Below, piece after piece: positions 28,065 through 37,079 of a DNA stretch of 64,000 nt. The notes beneath the pieces were generated by a model. The model had not been told where the DNA came from, did not search any database, and saw nothing but the letters and a program-made list of their open reading frames with translations. The position numbers and the translations under genes are program-made. The DNA comes from GJ-E10 sp035625725 (lineage in GTDB: Bacteria; Pseudomonadota; Gammaproteobacteria; Burkholderiales; Burkholderiaceae_F), in the NCBI GenBank assembly GCA_035625725.1, contig DASPPB010000067.1, positions 107,393-171,392 of the forward strand. Reading direction: 5' to 3'. The first letter of the stretch is position 1. Each line of letters opens with the position of its first letter.

Positions 28065-29351
28065 ATGAGCGCCATTGTTGATATCGTCGGCCGCGAAATC
28101 CTCGATTCGCGCGGCAACCCGACGGTCGAGTGCGACGTTTTGCTCGAAAGCGGCGTTATGGGACGGGCCGCGGTTCCCAGTGGCGCCTCGACGGGTTCGC
28201 GTGAGGCCGTGGAGCTGCGCGACGGCGACAAATCGCGCTATCTGGGCAAGGGCGTGCAAAACGCCGTCGAGCATCTGAATACCGAAATTTCAGAGGCCAT
28301 CATGGGACTGGAGGCCTTCGAACAGGCGTTCGTCGATCGCACTTTGATCGACCTCGACGGGACCGAGAACAAGTCGCGCTTGGGCGCCAATGCGACGCTT
28401 GCCGTCTCGCTCGCGGTTGCGAAGGCGGCCGCGGAGGAATCGGGTCTGCCGCTGTACCGCTATCTGGGCGGTGTGGGCGCGCTGCAGATGCCCGTGCCGA
28501 TGATGAACGTGATCAACGGCGGGGCGCACGCCGACAATCATCTCGATGTCCAAGAATTCATGATCGTGCCGGTGGGCGCACCGAGCTTTGCCGAAGCGTT
28601 GCGCTACGGCGCCGAGGTGTTCCAGGCCCTCAAGAGGCGCCTGCGCGATCGTGGATTGACCACGGCAGTGGGCGACGAGGGTGGATTTGCGCCCCGCGTC
28701 CAGGGTCACGAAGAGGCGATCAAACTGATCCTCGATGCGATCGGCGATGCGGGCTTTGAGGCCGGTTCGCAGATTGCGCTGGCGCTCGATTGCGCCAGTT
28801 CCGAGTTCTACCGCGACGGCCGGTACTGGCTCGGCGCCGAAGGGCTGAACCTGAGTTCACGCGAGTTCACCGACTTGCTCGAGCAGTGGTGTGAACGCTA
28901 TCCCATCATCTCGGTCGAGGACGGCATGGCGGAAAACGACTGGGACGGATGGGAGGTGTTGACTCAGCGCTTGGGTGCAAAGGTGCAGCTGGTTGGCGAT
29001 GACATTTTCGTAACGAACACGCGCATCTTGCGCGAAGGCATACGCCGCTCGATCGCCAACTCCGTGCTCATCAAGGTCAACCAGATCGGGACGCTGACGG
29101 AGACATTCGCGGCAATCGAAATGGCCAAAACCGCCGGCTACACGACGGTGATCAGTCATCGCTCCGGCGAGACGGAGGATTCGACGATCGCCGATATCGC
29201 GGTGGCGGCCAACACGATGCAGATCAAGACCGGGTCGCTTTCGCGCAGTGACCGTATGGCCAAGTACAACCAGCTGCTGCGCATCGAGGAGGATCTGGGC
29301 GAGGTGGCGCACTACGCGGGCCGGAGCGCCTATTACAACCTGATCTTCTGA
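28065..29351 (+). CDS. eno: Enolase
   Basis: 428 aa. Interconverts 2-phosphoglycerate and phosphoenolpyruvate; it may also belong to the RNA degradosome. Signatures are REILDSRGNPTVECDV, ASTGSREAVELRDGD, GGAHADNHLDVQEFM, the metal-binding ALDCASSEFY and SVEDGMAENDWDGW, LVGDDIFVTN, catalytic Lys in LIKVNQIGTLTE and SHRSGETEDSTIADIAV. A second ATG overlaps four bases upstream (28061) in another frame; AAAAGGG at 28053-28059 serves as ribosome binding site. It follows kdsA directly. Confidence 0.98.
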   Translation: MSAIVDIVGREILDSRGNPTVECDVLLESGVMGRAAVPSGASTGSREAVELRDGDKSRYLGKGVQNAVEHLNTEISEAIMGLEAFEQAFVDRTLIDLDGTENKSRLGANATLAVSLAVAKAAAEESGLPLYRYLGGVGALQMPVPMMNVINGGAHADNHLDVQEFMIVPVGAPSFAEALRYGAEVFQALKRRLRDRGLTTAVGDEGGFAPRVQGHEEAIKLILDAIGDAGFEAGSQIALALDCASSEFYRDGRYWLGAEGLNLSSREFTDLLEQWCERYPIISVEDGMAENDWDGWEVLTQRLGAKVQLVGDDIFVTNTRILREGIRRSIANSVLIKVNQIGTLTETFAAIEMAKTAGYTTVISHRSGETEDSTIADIAVAANTMQIKTGSLSRSDRMAKYNQLLRIEEDLGEVAHYAGRSAYYNLIF

Positions 29352-29380
29352 CCGACTTTCCTCCCGAAGACGCCTCGCGC

Positions 29381-29719
29381 ATGAACCGCCTAACGATGCT
29401 GCTGGGCGCGCTGCTGCTGGCGATCCAATGGCCGCTGTGGCTGGGCCACGGCGGCTGGTTGCGGGTGTGGGATCTGCAGCGGCAACTCGACGTTCGTCAG
29501 TCGAGCAATGCTGCACTGCAGACCCGCAATCAGGCACTGAGCGCCGAACTCGCGAGTTTGCGTCTGGGTCGCGAGGCCATCGAGGAGCGGGCTCGCGGCG
29601 AGCTTCACATGATGCGCGCCGACGAGACGTTCTTTCAGTTTGTGCCCGTGACGGGCAGCGCCGAGGAAAGCGCCGACCGGATCGCCTCAAGCCAGGCGCT
29701 GCAGTTCGGCGCCGAATAA
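29381..29719 (+). CDS. ftsB: Cell division protein FtsB
   Basis: 112 aa. A single N-terminal membrane span (LLGALLLAIQWPLWLGHGGW) is followed by the FtsB-typical WDLQRQLDVRQSSNAALQTRN coiled coil and AIEERARGELHMMRADETFFQFV. It acts in the divisome with FtsL and FtsQ. The position right after eno is conserved in proteobacteria. The C-terminal 33 bp overlap the convergent gamma-carbonic-anhydrase-like gene. Confidence 0.92.
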   Translation: MNRLTMLLGALLLAIQWPLWLGHGGWLRVWDLQRQLDVRQSSNAALQTRNQALSAELASLRLGREAIEERARGELHMMRADETFFQFVPVTGSAEESADRIASSQALQFGAE

Positions 29720-30211
29720 GGCCGCCCGGCGCACGTATTCGAGCGCATTTCGCGCCATGTGCTCGATTTCCTCGGGCCGCAGCGCGCGCAGGACCCGGCC
29801 GGGTGCGCCCACGACCATGCTTTCGTCGGGTATTTGTTTGCGTTCGGTGAGCAGTGCGGCTGCGCCGATCAGGCAGTTTCTCCCGACCACGCATTCGTTG
29901 AGTATGACGGCCTGTATGCCGATGAGCGAGCCGTCGCCGATCGTGCAGCCATGGAGCATGCTCTGGTGCCCGACGGAAACGCGCATGCCCACGCGTACCG
30001 GCAGGCCGGGGTCGGTGTGCAGCACGCACCCGTCCTGGACATTGGTCTCTTCCCCGATTTCGATGGGTTCGTTGTCGGCCCGAAGCACTGCGCATGGCCA
30101 AATGCTGGCTCGCGCCCCGAGCACCACCGCACCGATCAGCACGGCGCTTTCGTGCACGTAGGCACTTGGGTGGATCTGCGGCCGGCGCTCCCCCAATCGA
30201 TAGATCGCCAC
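29687..30211 (-). CDS. Gamma-class carbonic anhydrase-like hexapeptide protein
   Basis: 174 aa from the GTG at 30211, chosen because GAGGG sits five bases upstream and the product then has the family's usual length and start (VAIYRLGERRPQIHPSAYVHE). Longer starts at 30295 or 30361 lack support. Left-handed beta-helix hexapeptide repeats run through VLIGAVVLGARASIWPCAVL and NVQDGCVLHTDPGLPV. The metal-ligand His pair is in VSVGHQSMLHGCTIGD. Members may be carbonic anhydrases or YrdA/PaaY-type proteins; activity is not assured. Confidence 0.85.
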   Translation of the reverse strand: MAIYRLGERRPQIHPSAYVHESAVLIGAVVLGARASIWPCAVLRADNEPIEIGEETNVQDGCVLHTDPGLPVRVGMRVSVGHQSMLHGCTIGDGSLIGIQAVILNECVVGRNCLIGAAALLTERKQIPDESMVVGAPGRVLRALRPEEIEHMARNALEYVRRAALFGAELQRLA

Positions 30212-30569
30212 AACATCCCTCGCTTCGCGTGCTCGCGCGGACCCAACCCGCACCAACGGGTTGCAAGTGGCGATGCACAAATCCTCGGAAATCATGATTG
30301 TAGGCGGTGGCTTGCGGCGCGCGCCCTGCACCGGTTTGCGGCGGCTCGCCATGCTTGTCACTGCCCCGCAACAGACCAGGGCGCGGCCGAGCAGTAACCC
30401 GGGACGCTAAGCCGTTTGAAATACGCGAGAAAAGCCTTTCTTGAACCTGAATAGTCGATAAACGTGATGCCGAGTGCTTTACGCAGGAGCTATTCTGGTC
30501 TCGCCGTGCTGCACGCAGACGCATGACTTCCAAGGCGCCGCGGCGGCAATTTGCTGGAGAGAGACAGTC
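30212..30569. other. Divergent intergenic region
   Basis: Lies between the leftward gamma-carbonic-anhydrase-like gene and a rightward small gene. It may include the real N-terminus of the former if an earlier start is used. No promoter, terminator or RNA gene could be picked out. Confidence 0.4.
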
Positions 30570-30935
30570 GTGATCGCGTCGCTACGCAATCGGGTTCGGG
30601 GATTTTTGAGTCTGCAAAAAGAGCGCGCTCGCCCGCGTCGCGGGCCCAAGCCCGCGATTGGTGCGTGCATCGTCTGCGATGATGTGCGCATGACAATCCA
30701 GGCGGGCATGAGCGATGACCTGTGGCGGTGGCTTGTACAACAGGGCTGGCGCGAGCTGACCTACCGGCCGGATCGCCGTCATTACCGTGAGGTGCCATCA
30801 ACCTGGGCCACCAGGCTCATCGATGCGCCGTTGGAGTTGCGTGCGCAGGTGCTGGCCGCCGCGGTGGCCAAGGCGTCGCACCGCTGTCATTTGGGCGATT
30901 CCCGGCCCTTGTACTCGCAGATCGTGCGCCACTAG
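30570..30935 (+). CDS. Small protein of unknown function
   Basis: 121 aa if started at the GTG at 30570, which has GGAGAG eight bases upstream; the frame opens at 30474. The N-terminus is very basic (LRNRVRGFLSLQKERARPRR). A Cys pair in GACIVCDD is followed by a conserved-looking helical part (MSDDLWRWLVQQGWREL, RPDRRHYREVPSTW, LIDAPLELRAQVLAAAVAKA). No signal peptide or membrane segment. I do not recognise the family; codon use matches its neighbours, so a real gene is likely. Confidence 0.6.
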   Translation: MIASLRNRVRGFLSLQKERARPRRGPKPAIGACIVCDDVRMTIQAGMSDDLWRWLVQQGWRELTYRPDRRHYREVPSTWATRLIDAPLELRAQVLAAAVAKASHRCHLGDSRPLYSQIVRH

Positions 30936-31091
30936 GCGCGGGACCGAGTCGGGGCTGCCCGTCGCCGGTGCGCGGCGCGCGGGCCGGAATGACAGGGCTT
31001 TTGGCGTGGGAGCCGTTGCGCATCTCGCGTCCCGCTGCCGCTACCATGCGCGCTCAGTTTGCTCGCGCGCGCGTGTTCGCGCGCCCCCCAC

Positions 31092-31718
31092 ATGACAAAG
31101 TACTTCGCGGTCCACGCGAAAAATCCGCAGCTGCGCTTGCTGCAGCAAACCGCGCGCATTTTGGCCGAGGGCGGCATTGCGGCCATCCCCACGGACTCGT
31201 GCTACGCGCTCGCGTGTCATCTCGATGACAAGCCGGCCGTCGATCGGATTCGGCGCCTGCGCAAGATCGACGAGCGCCACCAGCTGAGTCTGTTGTGCCG
31301 CGACCTCTCGGAAATCGCCGCTTACGCACGAGTCGACAACGTCGCCTATCGGATGTTGCGACAGGCAACCCCGGGACCCTATACGTTCATTTTGGAGGCC
31401 ACCCGTGAGGTGCCCAGGCGCCTGTCGCATCCTTCGCGCAAAACGATTGGCATACGTGTACCCGACCACGTTGTGGCGCTGCAGCTGCTGCACGCCTTGG
31501 GCCAGCCTCTGATCGGCTCGAGCCTGCTCTTGCCCGGTGATGCGCTGCCGCTGAACGACGTAGAGGAGATCCGCGACCGTCTCGATGGAGAACTCGACGT
31601 GGTGCTCGATGCCGGCGGCTGCGGTGTCGAAACCACCACGGTGATCGATTTGTCCGCGCCGGTGCCGACCGTCGTGCGCGTCGGGCGCGGTCGCCTGGAG
31701 CCGCTTGGCTTGGCCTGA
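31092..31718 (+). CDS. yciO: YciO-type Sua5/YrdC-domain protein
   Basis: 208 aa from the ATG at 31092 (MTKYFAVHAKNPQLRLLQQ). It belongs to the YrdC superfamily that makes threonylcarbamoyl-AMP for tRNA t6A. The start, the length and blocks such as AAIPTDSCYALACHLDD, LRKIDERHQLSLLCRDLSE and TPGPYTFILEATREVPRR follow E. coli YciO rather than TsaC. Also visible are RKTIGIRVPDH, GSSLLLPGD and TTTVIDLS. YciO paralogues have weak or uncertain synthase activity, so the role is not certain. Confidence 0.88.
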   Translation: MTKYFAVHAKNPQLRLLQQTARILAEGGIAAIPTDSCYALACHLDDKPAVDRIRRLRKIDERHQLSLLCRDLSEIAAYARVDNVAYRMLRQATPGPYTFILEATREVPRRLSHPSRKTIGIRVPDHVVALQLLHALGQPLIGSSLLLPGDALPLNDVEEIRDRLDGELDVVLDAGGCGVETTTVIDLSAPVPTVVRVGRGRLEPLGLA

Positions 31719-31808
31719 AGTTTCGCTGGCTGCGGCGCTGCTAGACTGGGGTGTTTCCATTTTTTGCGGGAGCCTTGCGGTTGGCGCGCAGCGCCGACCG
31801 GCACGATC

Positions 31809-33011
31809 ATGTTTGCCGATCGCGTTTTGTCTGGTATGCGCCCGACCGGCGCCATGCACATCGGTCACTTCCATGGCGCCCTCAAGAACTGGGTGCGCAT
31901 GCAAGACGAGCATCCGTGCTTTTTCTTCGTCGCCGATTGGCACGCGCTCACGACGCACTACGACACGCCCGAGGTGCTCGAGAGCAGCGTCTGGGACATG
32001 CTGATCGACTGGTTTGCCGCCGGCATCGATCCGGCCAAGGCCACCGTTTTCATCCAGTCGCGCGTGCCGGAACACGCCGAGCTCTTTTTGTTGCTGGCGA
32101 TGTCCACGCCTTTGGGCTGGCTCGAGCGCGTGCCGACCTACAAGGACCAGATGGAGCGGCTGCGCGAGCGCGATCTGTCGACGTACGGTTTTCTGGGCTA
32201 CCCGCTGATGCAGGCCGCGGACATCCTGATTTACCGCGCCAACCTCGTGCCGGTTGGTGAAGACCAGGTGCCGCACATCGAGATGACGCGCGAGCTCGCG
32301 CGCCGCTTCAATCACCTCTTCGGCCGCGAACCCGGCTTCGAGGAAAAAGCCCTTTCGGCCGTCAAGAAGCTCGGTGCCCGCCGCGGCAAGCTGTACCTGG
32401 AACTCCGCGCGCGCTACCAGGAGCACGGCGACGGGCAGGCGCTCGAGCAGGGCCATGCGCTCCTTGCGCAGTTGCAAAGCCTCTCGCACGGCGATCGCGA
32501 GCGCTTGTTCGGGTACCTGGAGGGCGCGCGCCGCCTGATACTGGTCGAGCCCGACTCGGTACTCACCAGTTCGCCGCGGCTCCCCGGCCTGGACGGCCAG
32601 AAGATGTCCAAGAGCTACGGCAACGATATTTCGATGCGCGAGGACCCCAAGTCGCTCACCGAGAAAATCCGAAAGATGATGACGGACCCGGCACGCGTGC
32701 GTCGCTCCGACCCGGGTGATCCGGACCGCTGTCCGGTGTGGCAGCTGCACCTCGTGTACTCGGGCGAAGCGACCCAATCCTGGGTGCAAAAGGGCTGTCG
32801 GACAGCAGGCATCGGCTGCCTGGAATGCAAGCAGCCGCTGATCGACGCGATGATTGCCGAGCAGGAGCCGTGGCGACAGCGCGCGCAGCCATTCTTGGAC
32901 GATCCGTCGCTCGTGCGCTCCATCGTTGCCGATGGGTGCGACCGGGCCCGTGCGGTCGCGCAAGAAACGATGCGCGATGTGCGCGAAGCCATGGGGCTTG
33001 GGTACACCTAG
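31809..33011 (+). CDS. trpS: Tryptophanyl-tRNA synthetase
   Basis: 400 aa from the ATG at 31809. Class I aminoacyl-tRNA synthetase charging tRNA-Trp. The HIGH motif is in GMRPTGAMHIGHFHGAL and the KMSKS motif in LDGQKMSKSYGN. Tryptophan/ATP-site sequences include YPLMQAADILIYRANLVPVGEDQ. It is longer than the 334-aa E. coli enzyme because of an inserted charged helical segment (about residues 185-250), a feature I recall from Burkholderiales TrpS. It starts 90 bp after yciO. Confidence 0.96.
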   Translation: MFADRVLSGMRPTGAMHIGHFHGALKNWVRMQDEHPCFFFVADWHALTTHYDTPEVLESSVWDMLIDWFAAGIDPAKATVFIQSRVPEHAELFLLLAMSTPLGWLERVPTYKDQMERLRERDLSTYGFLGYPLMQAADILIYRANLVPVGEDQVPHIEMTRELARRFNHLFGREPGFEEKALSAVKKLGARRGKLYLELRARYQEHGDGQALEQGHALLAQLQSLSHGDRERLFGYLEGARRLILVEPDSVLTSSPRLPGLDGQKMSKSYGNDISMREDPKSLTEKIRKMMTDPARVRRSDPGDPDRCPVWQLHLVYSGEATQSWVQKGCRTAGIGCLECKQPLIDAMIAEQEPWRQRAQPFLDDPSLVRSIVADGCDRARAVAQETMRDVREAMGLGYT

Positions 33012-33179
33012 TTCCGATTGACCGCCCCGCTCAGCACGCGGAGGGGACGCGCCGCGGGTGCGGGCCGCGGTGGAGTGTAAAATGACTCGCTTGGCCTTGG
33101 TGCGCCCGGCACCAGACAGGCCTGGCAGGGCGCGGCCGGGCTGCGGCGGCTCTGTATCGATGTATAGGATGGCTTGGGC

Positions 33180-34055
33180 ATGATCACCGGTAGTCTGGTC
33201 GCGATCGTTACTCCGATGCGCGAGGATGCTTCGCTCGATTGGGACGCCTATCGGCGTTTGATCGATTGGCACGTGGCCGAGGGCAGCAGCGCGATCGTGG
33301 CCGTCGGCACGACCGGAGAGTCCGCGACCGTCGACCCGGCCGAACACGTGGAGCTGATCCGTGTCGCCGTACAAGCGGCGGCCGGTCGAATCAAAGTGAT
33401 CGCGGGCACGGGGGCCAATTCCACGCGCGAAGCAATCGAACTCACCACACATGCCAAGCGCGTCGGAGCCGACGCCAGTCTGCAGGTCGTGCCCTATTAC
33501 AACCGCCCGAACCAGGAGGGGATGTACCGGCACTTCCGCGCGATCGCCGAGGCGGTCGACTTGCCGATGATTTTGTACAACGTTCCCTCGCGCACGGTCG
33601 CGGATCTGTCGGTTGAAACTGCGCTGCGCCTCACGCAGGTGCCCGGGATCGTAGGGATCAAGGACGCGAGCGGGGATCTGTCGCGGGTCGTGCAGATGCG
33701 CCGTCGGGGACCAGAGAACTTCGCCCAGTACAGCGGAAATGACGACAGCGCCCTGGCTTTCATGTTGCTGGGCGGGCAGGGTGTCATTTCGGTCACCGCC
33801 AACGTGATGCCGCGCGCCATGAGTCAGATGTGCGCGGCCGCCTTGGCTGGCGAAGTGCAACGGGCGCGCGCCATCAACGAACGGCTGATGCCCTTGCATC
33901 TGCGCTTGTTTGTGGAACCCAGCCCTGCGCCCACCAAGTGGGCGCTGGCGCGCATGGGTCGCATCGGTACCGGGATTCGGCTGCCGCTTGTGCCACTTTC
34001 GGCGTCGGGCCAAGAAGCGGTGTCGAGTGCGCTGCGCGAAGCCGGAGTGGAGTGA
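33180..34055 (+). CDS. dapA: 4-hydroxy-tetrahydrodipicolinate synthase
   Basis: 291 aa from the ATG at 33180 (TTG at 33174 possible). Condenses pyruvate with aspartate semialdehyde in lysine and diaminopimelate synthesis. Motifs are MITGSLVAIVTPM, VGTTGESATVDPAEH (pyruvate loop), AGTGANSTREAIELT, VVPYYNRPNQEGMYRHF (catalytic Tyr) and the Schiff-base Lys in PGIVGIKDASGDL. A TAAAAT at 33078-33083 could be its -10 element. bamC, the usual partner, follows in the same direction. The aspartokinase lysC of the same pathway is also in the window. Confidence 0.97.
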   Translation: MITGSLVAIVTPMREDASLDWDAYRRLIDWHVAEGSSAIVAVGTTGESATVDPAEHVELIRVAVQAAAGRIKVIAGTGANSTREAIELTTHAKRVGADASLQVVPYYNRPNQEGMYRHFRAIAEAVDLPMILYNVPSRTVADLSVETALRLTQVPGIVGIKDASGDLSRVVQMRRRGPENFAQYSGNDDSALAFMLLGGQGVISVTANVMPRAMSQMCAAALAGEVQRARAINERLMPLHLRLFVEPSPAPTKWALARMGRIGTGIRLPLVPLSASGQEAVSSALREAGVE

Positions 34056-34167
34056 CGCTCCGATGCGGTGCCGTTGCGGGCGCGCGGCGGGCGCCGGCGC
34101 GGCCCGCCCGAATCGATGAGCTTTCGGGCTCGTGACATCGAACCAATATTTTTTCGGGGGTAATACG

Positions 34168-35451
34168 GTGCAGGGGATTTTGAGATTTGGGCGGCACGGC
34201 GGCCTTGCGGCGGTGGCGCTGGCTTGTCTGCTCGGCGCACCGACACTGAGCGGCTGTTCGTGGCTGCATTTTGGCAAAGACGACGAAGCGTACGACTATC
34301 GCAAGGCCCAGCCGCGCCAAGAGCCGCTGGAGGTGCCGCCGGATCTGTCGCAATTTCCCAAGGACGATCGCTACAACCTGCCTGGCACCGCGTCGGCTCC
34401 CAAGCCGGCGGCAACGGCGTCGAACGCGGCCAAACCGGGCGATGCCACCGCGGGCGCGTCCAACCAAGCAGCCGACGCGAACGCCCCCAAGGCGGCTGCG
34501 CCTGCCGGAGCGGAGGTTGCCCCGACGGTCGTGGGCGCGCGCATCGTGCGCGACGGCAATCAGAGCTGGCTTGCGGTCGACACGACGCCGGAGGTGGCCT
34601 ATGCGACCGTCAAGGACATGTGGGTCAGCATGGGATACAAGATCGCCAAGGACGAACCGCGCCTGGGAGTGCTTGAGACGGACTGGGCCTATGAGCACCC
34701 GGTGATGGACCAGGGTCTGATACGCAACGCGCTGCAAAAATTTCTTGGCTCGGTTTACACCACCGGAGAGCGCCACCAGTACCGCGCGCTCATTGAGCGC
34801 ATGCCGAATAACACGGCGGAAATCACGATCAATCAGCGCGGGATGGAAGAGATCTATACCACGCCGACGCGCGAGCAGACCAAGTGGCAGTGGGTGCCTT
34901 CACGTCCTGATCTGGAGGTCGAAATGCTCCAGCGCGTGGCGTTGCGCTTTAGCGCGGCGCCCCCCGCGCAGGTTGCGGCTGCTGCGCCGGCCAATGCGGC
35001 GCGGGCCTCGGATGCCTCGCCCGCGGCGCCCGCCGCCGCCGCGGTGACGACGGCCGCCGTGGCGACGTCAAACACGGACGCGCGCGTGCACAAAGTGACG
35101 GTCGGGGGCGTGGTCACCCTGCAGGTCGAGGACAGCCTCGATCACACCTGGCGGCGCGTTGGCATTGCGCTCGATCGCAGCGGCTTTACGATCGAGGATC
35201 GCGTGCGCGATAAAAGCACGTACACCGTGCGCTACCTCGATCCCGAGTACGAGGCTGCCGAGCGCGAGAAGCGCAGCTGGTGGGATCGCGTGTTCAATTC
35301 CGATGCCAAGATTCCCGAGCAGCAGTTTCGCATCGTCATGAGTGCCAATGGAACTACCACGGCCGTGGAAGTTCAGGACCACGACGGCAAGGTCGATACA
35401 AGTCCGACTGCGGGCCGCATCTTGGATCAGATCATGGAGCAACTGCGCTGA
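34168..35451 (+). CDS. bamC: Outer membrane assembly lipoprotein BamC
   Basis: 427 aa from the GTG at 34168, which has GGGGG eight bases upstream; the frame opens at 34132. Signal peptide with lipobox LSGC. The unstructured N-terminal BamC segment (EPLEVPPDLSQFPKDDRYNLP) contains the PPDL motif that binds BamD. An Ala-rich linker follows, then two helix-grip domains (AYATVKDMWVSMGYKIAKDEP, and GVVTLQVEDSLDHTWRRVG) separated by another Ala/Pro-rich linker. It is the lysine-operon neighbour dapX/nlpB and ends just before a terminator. Confidence 0.93.
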   Translation: MQGILRFGRHGGLAAVALACLLGAPTLSGCSWLHFGKDDEAYDYRKAQPRQEPLEVPPDLSQFPKDDRYNLPGTASAPKPAATASNAAKPGDATAGASNQAADANAPKAAAPAGAEVAPTVVGARIVRDGNQSWLAVDTTPEVAYATVKDMWVSMGYKIAKDEPRLGVLETDWAYEHPVMDQGLIRNALQKFLGSVYTTGERHQYRALIERMPNNTAEITINQRGMEEIYTTPTREQTKWQWVPSRPDLEVEMLQRVALRFSAAPPAQVAAAAPANAARASDASPAAPAAAAVTTAAVATSNTDARVHKVTVGGVVTLQVEDSLDHTWRRVGIALDRSGFTIEDRVRDKSTYTVRYLDPEYEAAEREKRSWWDRVFNSDAKIPEQQFRIVMSANGTTTAVEVQDHDGKVDTSPTAGRILDQIMEQLR

Positions 35452-35500
35452 GTCCCGGCGGCTTCGACGACCGGCGCGACCTGCGAACAGCCAGAAACTA

Positions 35501-35528
35501 AAAGGCCGGCTTGCGCCGGCCTTTTTTT
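35501..35528 (+). terminator. Rho-independent terminator after bamC
   Basis: Stem AAAGGCCGGC / GCCGGCCTTT with loop TTGC, followed by a run of T. The symmetric A/T flanks mean it could also stop leftward transcripts, although the small lipoprotein gene ends on the far side of it. Confidence 0.9.
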
Positions 35529-35544
35529 CGCGCGCTGGCGCGGA

Positions 35545-35751
35545 TTACTTCTTTTCGTCCTTCTTCATCTCGCTAGGAGCCATGGCCGGCGCTGCCGGAG
35601 CGGCACCTCCCGACTCGGCAGCCGGAGCCGGCGCCGGAGCAGGCGCCGGGGCCGCAGCCGGAGCGGGTGGCGGCGGAGGCGGTGGCGCAGGTTTTTCGCA
35701 GGCGGCCAAGGCGGCCACTGACAACGAAGCGGCAAGCAGCAATTTCTTCAC
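35545..35751 (-). CDS. Small Pro/Ala-rich lipoprotein
   Basis: 68 aa from the GTG at 35751, with AAGGGA seven bases upstream. It has signal peptide KKLLLAASLSVAALAAC with lipobox Cys, then EKPAPPPPPPP, Ala-Pro repeats and a charged tail (MKKDEKK). Likely an outer membrane lipoprotein spanning into the periplasm. No family function is known. It converges on bamC across the terminator. Confidence 0.65.
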   Translation of the reverse strand: MKKLLLAASLSVAALAACEKPAPPPPPPPAPAAAPAPAPAPAPAAESGGAAPAAPAMAPSEMKKDEKK

Positions 35752-35918
35752 GATGTATTCCCTTCTATTGGATGAAAACAGCAGACAGTACCCTTGGCGA
35801 GTCAACCGCGGAGAACAACACCGGTGTGTGGCCCATCGCCGAGCGCAGGCCGCAAACTCCCCGGAGCGGGATTATAGCTTGCGCAATGCAACATTTCAGG
35901 TTAGCGAGGCCGGCATCC

Positions 35919-37079
35919 CTATTTGGCGGCAAGATGTAACCAACCCGACCGGTACCACTCATGGAAAAGGGATAACAGGACGCGCGCGCTCGCGGCCCCG
36001 ATGCCGTCGAAGGCCCCTGCCGGTAACTGCTGGCGGTCGGCCAGCCTGTGCAGCAGGTTGCGCGCTTCCCGGGGCAACTGCGGTTGAATTTCGCCGTTGA
36101 TTGCGATATGCGCGCCGTCGTAGAGCATGCGCGTGCGCATGTCGAGCAAAAGACCGCGTCGGCGTGCCGCAGCGGCAAAGCGGGCCCTGTCCGCGGCGGC
36201 CCGTCGCCGGGCGAACACGACCGCGGGCTTGGGCTCGCTCAAGTGTTCGAGCAAGGCGCGTCGAAGATCGGAGCGACCCGGTTGCGCACGGCGCAGTTCG
36301 CGCAGCGCGCTCTGGACCAGGGTCGATGGCAAGCGAGCCGGCGACGTCCTCGGGCTGCGCGCGCGCTCCGCGAGGTAACCGATGCGCGGCGCACTGTGCG
36401 TCTGGTAGTCATACCACGCCTCCAGAATCTCTTGCCGCGCGGGCACGCGAAATCCGATCGAGATCGTGATGCTTTGCCCGAGCGCAACGCCCTCGTGCGC
36501 GACACCCGGCGGCAGGTAGAGCAGATCGCCCGGCTCCAGTACCCACTCGTGCTCGTGTCGGAACTTCGCGAGCAGCCGCAGAGGAACGCCCGCGAGGGGC
36601 TGCGGGTCAAAGTCGGTCGCGACCCGCCAGCGGCGCCGCCCCTGCGCCTGGAGCAAGAAAACGTCGTATTGATCGACGTGGGGACCGACGCCGCCACCGT
36701 CGCTCGCGAAGCTGATCATCACGTCGTCGAAGCATGCCGCCGGCAGAAACCGAAAACGCGCCGCAAGCGACCAAACCGCAGCGTCGTGCAGATCGACTCC
36801 TTGCACAAGCAAGGTCCAGCCGGGTCGCCGCAGGGGCGGGAGCGCCGCTTTGGGAATGGGACCGGGCCGCAACTTCCACCGACCTGCAAACGCGCTCACC
36901 AAGCGCGATTCGACCCGAGGGTCGCGCGCAAGCGCAAACAGACGTGAAGGCGTGACCGGGCTCGCAAAATCCGCGATTGCCTCGCGGACGCAAAGCACCT
37001 CGCGCTGCCAGTAGCGCGCGAGAAAATCGCTCACACGCACGGCTCCGAGACGTTTCAGAGGATTGGCGGCGTTCGTCAA
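35919..37079 (-). CDS. roxA: JmjC-domain ribosomal oxygenase, RoxA/YcfD type
   Basis: 386 aa from TTG at 37079, overlapping the mutS stop (TTGA). RoxA is a 2-oxoglutarate/Fe(II) oxygenase that hydroxylates an Arg of ribosomal protein uL16. FLARYWQREVLCVREAI at the N-terminus, the iron ligands HVD in GGGVGPHVDQYDVFLLQAQG, the distal His in LYLPPGVAHEGVALG and the WVLEPGDLLYLPP strand fit well. The C-terminal winged-helix region is present. The TTG start has weak support; GTG codons a few residues on are alternatives. Confidence 0.87.
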   Translation of the reverse strand: MTNAANPLKRLGAVRVSDFLARYWQREVLCVREAIADFASPVTPSRLFALARDPRVESRLVSAFAGRWKLRPGPIPKAALPPLRRPGWTLLVQGVDLHDAAVWSLAARFRFLPAACFDDVMISFASDGGGVGPHVDQYDVFLLQAQGRRRWRVATDFDPQPLAGVPLRLLAKFRHEHEWVLEPGDLLYLPPGVAHEGVALGQSITISIGFRVPARQEILEAWYDYQTHSAPRIGYLAERARSPRTSPARLPSTLVQSALRELRRAQPGRSDLRRALLEHLSEPKPAVVFARRRAAADRARFAAAARRRGLLLDMRTRMLYDGAHIAINGEIQPQLPREARNLLHRLADRQQLPAGAFDGIGAASARVLLSLFHEWYRSGWLHLAAK

